Program-made: the position numbers and the translations under genes | The notes under the pieces: generated by a model | Told to the model about the DNA's origin: nothing | What the model saw: the letters and a program-made list of their open reading frames with translations, nothing else | Database searches by the model: none | Shown here: positions 33,054 to 37,827 of the stretch, piece after piece | Numbering within the stretch: position 1 is the first letter of the stretch | Layout: each line of letters begins with the position of its first letter | Assembly: GCA_025923195.1 (NCBI GenBank) | Contig: JAICGJ010000037.1 | Location: forward strand, 1 to 37,827 | Direction: 5' to 3' | Source of the DNA: Chryseolinea sp. | Lineage (GTDB): Bacteria > Bacteroidota > Bacteroidia > Cytophagales > Cyclobacteriaceae | DNA: 37,827 nt

Positions 33054-36000
33054 ATGGGTAAATCCTTACTATTTTCCTTTTTCCTCCTAATGCATTGCTG
33101 TGTCTTGGGTCAACGCGAACCTGACCCTTTGACGCATTCAATTTATTTCGTTGGCGATGCGGGCGAGCCCTATATAACGCAAAGTACTCTTGGCAGAGTA
33201 CTTCGCTCTACTCTTGACGCTTCCGATACAAAATCTACCGTACTTTTCCTGGGCGATAATATCTATCCTCGGGGTATGCCGGGGCCAACTGACAAGGATA
33301 GGGCGATGGCCGAAAAGATCTTACAGACACAGGTGGACTGGATACGCGGACTGGACGATGTCTCTGCAATTTTTGTTCCCGGAAATCACGATTGGATGCG
33401 CGGTCGGAGGGATGGCTGGGAACAACTAATGAATCAGCAGCAATGGCTGGATTCCTTGAAAGATGAGCATATAACTTTCTTACCTAGAGATGGATGTCCT
33501 GGACCTATTGAAGTTCCACTAACCGACGAGGCAATACTGATTATAATGGATACCCAATGGTTTCTACATCCATGGGGAAAGCCAGGTGAGGAGGGTCCGT
33601 GCGATGCCAAAACGCCGGCTGATGCCTTGGTATTGATTAGTGATGCATTCAGCCGCAACGCGGGTAAAAGGATCATCCTAGCTGCCCACCATCCACTTAT
33701 CACCTATGGTGAACACGGTGGAGTGTCAACCTTCAAAGACCATCTTTTCCCGCTGACATCCGTTCATTCCAAACTGTACATTCCTCTGCCTGTGGTGGGG
33801 TCCATATACCCCCTGTACCGGAAGTGGCTGGGTGACATTCAGGACACGTCGCATCCTATTTATAAGCAAGTCTCTTCAACCATCCGGACACTCATGGCCG
33901 AATATCCAGGGTCCATTTATGCAGCAGGTCACGAGCATGCACTTCAGGCCATTGCGAAAGATAGCACATATTTTATTGTTAGCGGGTCCGGCGCGAAATC
34001 GACTGTCGTAAAGAAGAAGAAGTATTCGAAGCTTGCGGCCAGCGTAACGGGGTTTGTAAGGGCCGACATCTTCGCTAGGGGTGACGTAAGATTTACCTAT
34101 TATCAGGTTGATGCTGACTTCCCGGACGGTAAGGTAGTATTTCAGGATTCACTGCCGGTCCTCAAGTCCTTGCAGGTGCGCGAAAAGGAGCCGCAGCAGC
34201 CAGACTTTACCAATAAAACCGTTCGCGTTAAGGGTAGTCACCAGTACATTGCTGGCAAGGGCAGAACGAGAATGCTGGGCGAGAATTATAGGCCCGAGTG
34301 GGGGCAGGAAATCGAAGTTCCCGTGATCGATCTAGGAACAGAAAAGGGCGGCTTAAAGATCACGCAAAAAGGCGGGGGTATGCAAACGCTTTCGCTGAGG
34401 CTTGAGGATTCGCTCGGGCGGGAATATGTCTTGCGATCTATCGAGAAGTTTCCGGAAAAGGCTGTACCGGAAATGTTTCGTAAAACCTTTGTTCAAGGTT
34501 TGGTCCAGGACCAGATCTCGGCAGCACATCCGTACGCCGCCGTGGTGATACCGCAGCTCGCTGATGCGGCCGGAATTTACCATACTAATCCGAAAGTTGT
34601 GTTCATTCCGGACGATCCGAGGCTCGGTATTTACCGGAACGACTTCGCCAACATGCTTGCCCTCTTTGAAGAGCGACCAGCCGGCGACTGGTCGGACAAA
34701 CCCTTTTTTGGCAACTCTGAAGACATTATTAACACGAGTAAAGTTTTAGAAAAGCTCGCGAAGGACAATGACAACCGCGTTGACCAGAGTTTTGTACTCA
34801 GGTCCAGATTGTTTGACCTTTGGATTGGTGACTGGGACCGGCACGATGACCAGTGGCGGTGGGCGAGCTTCGAATCAAAGAACGGCGAGCTGTACCGGCC
34901 CGTGCCACGCGACCGCGATCAGGCATTTTTCGTGAACGAAGGAATTGTCCCGAAGATATGGAGCCGGCGTTGGGCATTGCCTAAATTCGAAGGCTTTAAT
35001 GACGAGGTACGATGGCCGTCAGGTCTATCTTACAACGCCCGCTACTTTGACCGATCCTTTCTTACCGAGCCCTCAGAGGAGGAGTGGATCGCAACCGCCC
35101 GGGACCTCCAGCAGCGACTTACCGACGATGTAATAGAAAGATCGATAAAGGCCTGGCCCCAGGAAATCTATGATCTGCATGGCCAGGAGATCATCCGTAA
35201 ACTCAAAGCCCGAAGATCCAGGCTAGCGGAATATGCAGTTGACCATTACAAATTTCTGGCTAAGCACGTAGATGTGGTGGGCTCGAACAAGCGCGAGCAG
35301 TTTGAGGTGACGCGGCTGCCCGATGGCGATGTCCGGGTCAGCGTGTACGATGTGAAGAAGGAGGGTGAGCTGGGGAAGAAAATGTATGATCGCCTGTTCC
35401 GACACAACCAAACGAAGTCTATCCAGATCTATGCCCTCGGTGGCGATGACAGGATCCTGGTCGAGGGCAAATCACGCAAAAGTATATTGGTTCGCGTAAT
35501 CGGCGGTGACGGTGCCGACACCTTAACAGACAAATCACATGTAAACGGACTACGGCGAAAGACCGTGTATTATGATGCTAAGAAGGCCTCCGGGCAACTG
35601 CAATCTGAAGGCGAGGCGGCTGACAGAACTTCTTCGAGTCCGATTGTAAACACCTATGACCGCAAAGCATTTAAATATGATCGGCTTGCGCCCCTGGTCT
35701 TTGGAAATTATAACCCGGACGACGGACTTTTTCTGGGTGGCGGGTTTTATTTTCAAAAGGAAGGGTTCAGGAGTAATCCATTTAAGAGCCGGCATATCGT
35801 CCTCGCTAGCTTCGCGCCGAGGACAGCCTCCTATAATTTCCTCTATCGGGGCGATTTTACCAACGTAATTAAGAAATGGGGAGTGGAGATCAATGCCGAT
35901 TTGAAAGCACCGAATTATGTCAATAACTTTTTTGGACTTGGAAATGAGACCGTATACAACAGCGACATAGACGATGACCCCCAGTTTGAGCTCGACAATT

Positions 36001-36785
36001 CCATCGATTATTACCGTTACCGGTTTGAGGAACTCAGATTGGAGACTTATTTAACGCGCAGACTGGGCGGATTCGGGGAATTCAAAATAGGACCAGCGCT
36101 CCAGCGTATCGAAATAGAGGAACCTGGCGAGGACCGGTACATAAACGAATTCGCCAGCACCCTTCCATATGACCTGTACTCAGAATACAACAACTATACA
36201 GGCGTGAGTTGGAGTTTTACTATAGACAAGAAAAATAGTCCACAGTTGCCTTCGCGGGGCATTGTGTTTAACGTATCGGGCAGAAATATGGCGGGAACCG
36301 ACGACCGGGCGAGTGATTTCTCATCTTTCCAAAGCTTCGTTTCCCTTTACCAATCTTTTCGCGTGCCGGCGAGGGCAGTATTGGCCGCGCGGGTAGGCGG
36401 AGGGTGGAATGTAGGTGATTATGAATTTTATCAGGCGCAGATCCTGGACGGTAAAACCGAGTTAAGAGGTTTTCGCAAGACCCGCTTCTATGGTGACAAG
36501 AAGTTTTATGCCAATATCGAGATGCGCATTAAGTTGTTTAGCATCCGCACGTATCTCTTTCCGGCAAGCATGGGTATTTTGGCATTTCATGATCTGGGCA
36601 GGGTGTGGTACAAGGACGAAGACGGTGTTGATCCTACGGCGCCCTCGGGAAAATCGAACGCATGGCACAAGGGTTGGGGAGGAGGAGTTTGGTTTACACC
36701 CTTCAATTTGACGGTACTGTCATTGGAAGTGGGGCATTCGAACGAGGGAACGCTGGGTTATATCAGGTTGGGATATTTGTTTTAG
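33054..36785 (+). CDS. Fusion: secreted metallophosphoesterase, kinase-like domain and BamA/TamA-type outer membrane barrel
   Basis: The 1243-residue protein has a signal peptide (MGKSLLFSFFLLMHCCVLGQ). A calcineurin-like phosphoesterase (about 28-340) follows with metal motifs GDAGEP, GDNIYP, GNHDW (110-114), AAHHPL (210-215) and AGHEHAL (291 on). The middle part (about 400-780) includes GGGMQTLSLRL (440 on) and YVLRSIEK (Lys465), then IGDWDRHDDQW (591-601) and PRDRDQAF (Asp620, Asp622), an arrangement like the catalytic loops of HipA/CotH/FAM20-type kinase folds. A short segment with GGDD and GGDGADTL recalls RTX-like Ca2+ motifs. The last 370 residues are a BamA/TamA-like barrel ending in IRLGYLF. 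Activity of the kinase-like part is inferred. The barrel would place the enzyme parts on the periplasmic side if oriented like BamA. Confidence 0.85.
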   Translation: MGKSLLFSFFLLMHCCVLGQREPDPLTHSIYFVGDAGEPYITQSTLGRVLRSTLDASDTKSTVLFLGDNIYPRGMPGPTDKDRAMAEKILQTQVDWIRGLDDVSAIFVPGNHDWMRGRRDGWEQLMNQQQWLDSLKDEHITFLPRDGCPGPIEVPLTDEAILIIMDTQWFLHPWGKPGEEGPCDAKTPADALVLISDAFSRNAGKRIILAAHHPLITYGEHGGVSTFKDHLFPLTSVHSKLYIPLPVVGSIYPLYRKWLGDIQDTSHPIYKQVSSTIRTLMAEYPGSIYAAGHEHALQAIAKDSTYFIVSGSGAKSTVVKKKKYSKLAASVTGFVRADIFARGDVRFTYYQVDADFPDGKVVFQDSLPVLKSLQVREKEPQQPDFTNKTVRVKGSHQYIAGKGRTRMLGENYRPEWGQEIEVPVIDLGTEKGGLKITQKGGGMQTLSLRLEDSLGREYVLRSIEKFPEKAVPEMFRKTFVQGLVQDQISAAHPYAAVVIPQLADAAGIYHTNPKVVFIPDDPRLGIYRNDFANMLALFEERPAGDWSDKPFFGNSEDIINTSKVLEKLAKDNDNRVDQSFVLRSRLFDLWIGDWDRHDDQWRWASFESKNGELYRPVPRDRDQAFFVNEGIVPKIWSRRWALPKFEGFNDEVRWPSGLSYNARYFDRSFLTEPSEEEWIATARDLQQRLTDDVIERSIKAWPQEIYDLHGQEIIRKLKARRSRLAEYAVDHYKFLAKHVDVVGSNKREQFEVTRLPDGDVRVSVYDVKKEGELGKKMYDRLFRHNQTKSIQIYALGGDDRILVEGKSRKSILVRVIGGDGADTLTDKSHVNGLRRKTVYYDAKKASGQLQSEGEAADRTSSSPIVNTYDRKAFKYDRLAPLVFGNYNPDDGLFLGGGFYFQKEGFRSNPFKSRHIVLASFAPRTASYNFLYRGDFTNVIKKWGVEINADLKAPNYVNNFFGLGNETVYNSDIDDDPQFELDNSIDYYRYRFEELRLETYLTRRLGGFGEFKIGPALQRIEIEEPGEDRYINEFASTLPYDLYSEYNNYTGVSWSFTIDKKNSPQLPSRGIVFNVSGRNMAGTDDRASDFSSFQSFVSLYQSFRVPARAVLAARVGGGWNVGDYEFYQAQILDGKTELRGFRKTRFYGDKKFYANIEMRIKLFSIRTYLFPASMGILAFHDLGRVWYKDEDGVDPTAPSGKSNAWHKGWGGGVWFTPFNLTVLSLEVGHSNEGTLGYIRLGYLF

Positions 36786-36811
36786 AGAAGAAAACATTAC
36801 GGATGCGTGAC

Positions 36812-36939
36812 GGCCTGTCTCCGCAGTTTCTCCGATGTCAGGGGACTCTGACGGACTGCAGTAACCTTCCCCAAAAAACTTTTGTTAAAAAGCGTTAAAC
36901 AGCGCAGCGTCCCTTAGCAGGAGACGCTGCTGCGACTGC
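36812..36939. repeat. Two-hairpin repeat unit A
   Basis: This is the first of four related units in the gap after the BamA-fusion gene. The first hairpin is degenerate here (CGCAGTTTCTCC...GGGGACTCTGACGG); then comes the shared linker with ACTGCAGTAACCTTCCCC and GTTAAAAAGCGTTAAACAGC, and then the second hairpin GCAGCGTC...GACGCTGC with loop around TTAGCA. Confidence 0.85.
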
Positions 36940-37082
36940 GCTTTCGCCCGTGTAGGTGTTGATATCAAGTACTGCACATCCTGCCGTTGTTCGGTGTTGT
37001 GCGTCGGAATCACCAACAACCCTACGCGTTCGGATAACAGAGGGCATGACTTCATCCTTTAAGTTGAGATGTCTTGTTTATA

Positions 37083-37237
37083 TCGATTGGAAAACAATTC
37101 ACAAAGCACGGCCCGTCTCCGCAGAGTCTCCTGTCTCAGGGACTCTGATGGACTGCAGTAACCTTCCCCAAAAAACATCTTGTTAAAAAGCGTTAAACAG
37201 CGCAGCGTCTCTTAGCAGGAGACGCTACTACGACTGC
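37083..37237. repeat. Two-hairpin repeat unit B (best preserved)
   Basis: Hairpin 1 at 37122-37147 has CAGAGTC pairing with GACTCTG and inner CCTG with CAGG around TCT; the flanks TCCG/TGGA extend it. Hairpin 2 has AGCGTCTC (37204-37211) pairing exactly with GAGACGCT (37219-37226). The preceding 27 bp (CGATTGGAAAACAATTCAC and on) recur before unit D at 37513, so the unit extends left of the hairpins. Confidence 0.9.
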
Positions 37238-37302
37238 TTCCTCCATCAGGAAGTGTGAGGTTGTGCCAGCTATCATCGATAGTTTTCGATCAAGCCCTAA
37301 CC

Positions 37303-37425
37303 AGCCGTCTCCGCAGAGTCTCCGTCTCGGGGACTCTGTCGGTCTGCTTTAAAAAAAATCACAAGGTTCGTTTCGACGCACTGAAAAACGCAGCGTCCCT
37401 TAGCAGGAGACGCAGCTACGACTGC
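37303..37425. repeat. Two-hairpin repeat unit C
   Basis: Hairpin 1 is CAGAGTC...GACTCTG with a shortened inner part (TCCGTCTCGGG); the linker is more diverged than in A and B. Hairpin 2 (GCAGCGTCCCTTAGCAGG then AGACGC) is followed by CTACGACTGC as in B. Confidence 0.85.
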
Positions 37426-37511
37426 TTGCTTTATCCTTGTAAGTAAGCTTACCATGCGAGTTATATTTTGTATAAACCTATCCCATGACTTTACATTTGG
37501 AGACGTATCTT

Positions 37512-37606
37512 ACGATTGGAAACAATCCATAAGAAGCACCGCCTGTCACCGCAGAGTCTCCTGTCTCAGGGACTCTGACGGACTGCAGTAACCTTTGCCA
37601 AAAAAC
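37512..37606. repeat. Two-hairpin repeat unit D (partial, hairpin 2 missing)
   Basis: It carries the left flank (CGATTGGAAACAATCC) and hairpin 1 (CAGAGTCTCCTGTCTCAGGG and ACTCTG), then the linker as far as CCAAAAAACAAAC, and stops; the second hairpin is absent. It ends about 30 bp before the start of the lipoprotein gene. Confidence 0.85.
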
Positions 37607-37636
37607 AAACATTTATAAATCCGCCTGCCAAAAAAT

Positions 37637-37827
37637 ATGGGAAAGCAGATTATCCTTCTTACAATGAGTACACTTGTTGCGGTGAGTTGTCTTAGCCAGC
37701 AACGAGGAGAACAGCTAATGAAATTACTCGTGGTAGTAGCCGATAAACTAAGCCACGAATATAAAACGCAACAAATATTGCAATTTGATAACACGCTTTG
37801 CAAGCTCGTGATATTGAATCCAAAAGG
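37637..37827 (+). CDS. Lipoprotein, partial (runs off the window end)
   Basis: An ATG at 37637 begins a frame that stays open to the last base (63 complete codons). The N-terminus MGKQIILLTMSTLVAVSC is a lipoprotein signal peptide with Cys18 as the likely lipidated residue, followed by polar sequence (QQRGEQLMKLLVVVADKLSH). The product cannot be identified from this fragment. The two-hairpin repeat cluster ends about 30 bp upstream, so its promoter may lie in or beside unit D. Confidence 0.6.
   Translation, partial: MGKQIILLTMSTLVAVSCLSQQRGEQLMKLLVVVADKLSHEYKTQQILQFDNTLCKLVILNPK

Noticed and set aside
36812-37606. CRISPR array or integron attC cassette array
   Set aside because: Units are 95-155 bp with two internal hairpins and uneven spacing, so not CRISPR. 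GTTAAAC resembles an attC core site, but no matching partner core sites and no cassette genes lie between units.
37546-37803. 85-residue minus-strand frame at the window end
   Set aside because: It is opposite the partial lipoprotein frame, which has a clear lipobox signal, and part of it is repeat DNA.

Overview
The window reads as a chromosomal segment of a member of the Bacteroidota, most likely Cytophagales-like. The evidence is the PorT-type outer membrane beta-barrel proteins, several perfect TAnnTTTG -7 promoter boxes with little Shine-Dalgarno signal, a paired TetR-like/AarF-like unit, a two-FtsX-domain MacB-type permease, and HD-Pycsar and phosphoesterase-BamA architectures that I associate with this phylum. 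Genus-level placement is inference. I found no tRNA, rRNA, CRISPR array, transposase or prophage genes.

Layout. 1-6.6 kb: 3' part of an ABC permease, accA, a metallo-beta-lactamase-fold hydrolase, a patatin-like phospholipase and two outer membrane barrel proteins. 6.6-12.6 kb, minus strand: tyrS, then an inorganic-carbon operon of (in transcription order) a small hypothetical protein, a SulP transporter, a canonical beta carbonic anhydrase, a second SulP with STAS domain, and a carbonic anhydrase homologue that has lost key active-site residues. 12.8-17.2 kb: a MazG-like pyrophosphohydrolase, a convergent pair of overlapping small genes, a zinc-ribbon membrane protein and a Prc/Tsp protease. 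17.3-22.8 kb: a 1029-residue ABC transporter with a TerB-like N-terminus, translationally close to a lipoprotein, then an MHS-family permease. 22.8-30.9 kb: a DUF4184 membrane protein overlapping ligD, a TPR protein, TetR-like and AarF-like genes, ku, and another TPR protein; ligD and ku give a complete two-component NHEJ system spread over about 7 kb. 31-37.8 kb: a helical-repeat protein, an HD-domain/Pycsar-effector-like membrane protein without a cyclase beside it, a very large secreted phosphoesterase/kinase-like/BamA-barrel fusion, and the start of a lipoprotein.

The most unusual signal is non-coding. At four separate loci (five copies), an element begins at or within a few bases of a stop codon. 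Each has arms built of in-phase 7-nt (8-nt at one locus) degenerate tandem words, present in reverse-complement orientation on the far side of a unique core of roughly 30-130 bp. The core and the word differ between loci, but the architecture and the post-stop position are the same. A second, unrelated repeat family of four two-hairpin units fills the 850-bp gap after the BamA-fusion gene.

The main protein-level observations are the pseudo-carbonic anhydrase encoded with two SulP transporters and a true carbonic anhydrase, the orphan HD-Pycsar effector, and the phosphoesterase/kinase-like/barrel fusion.
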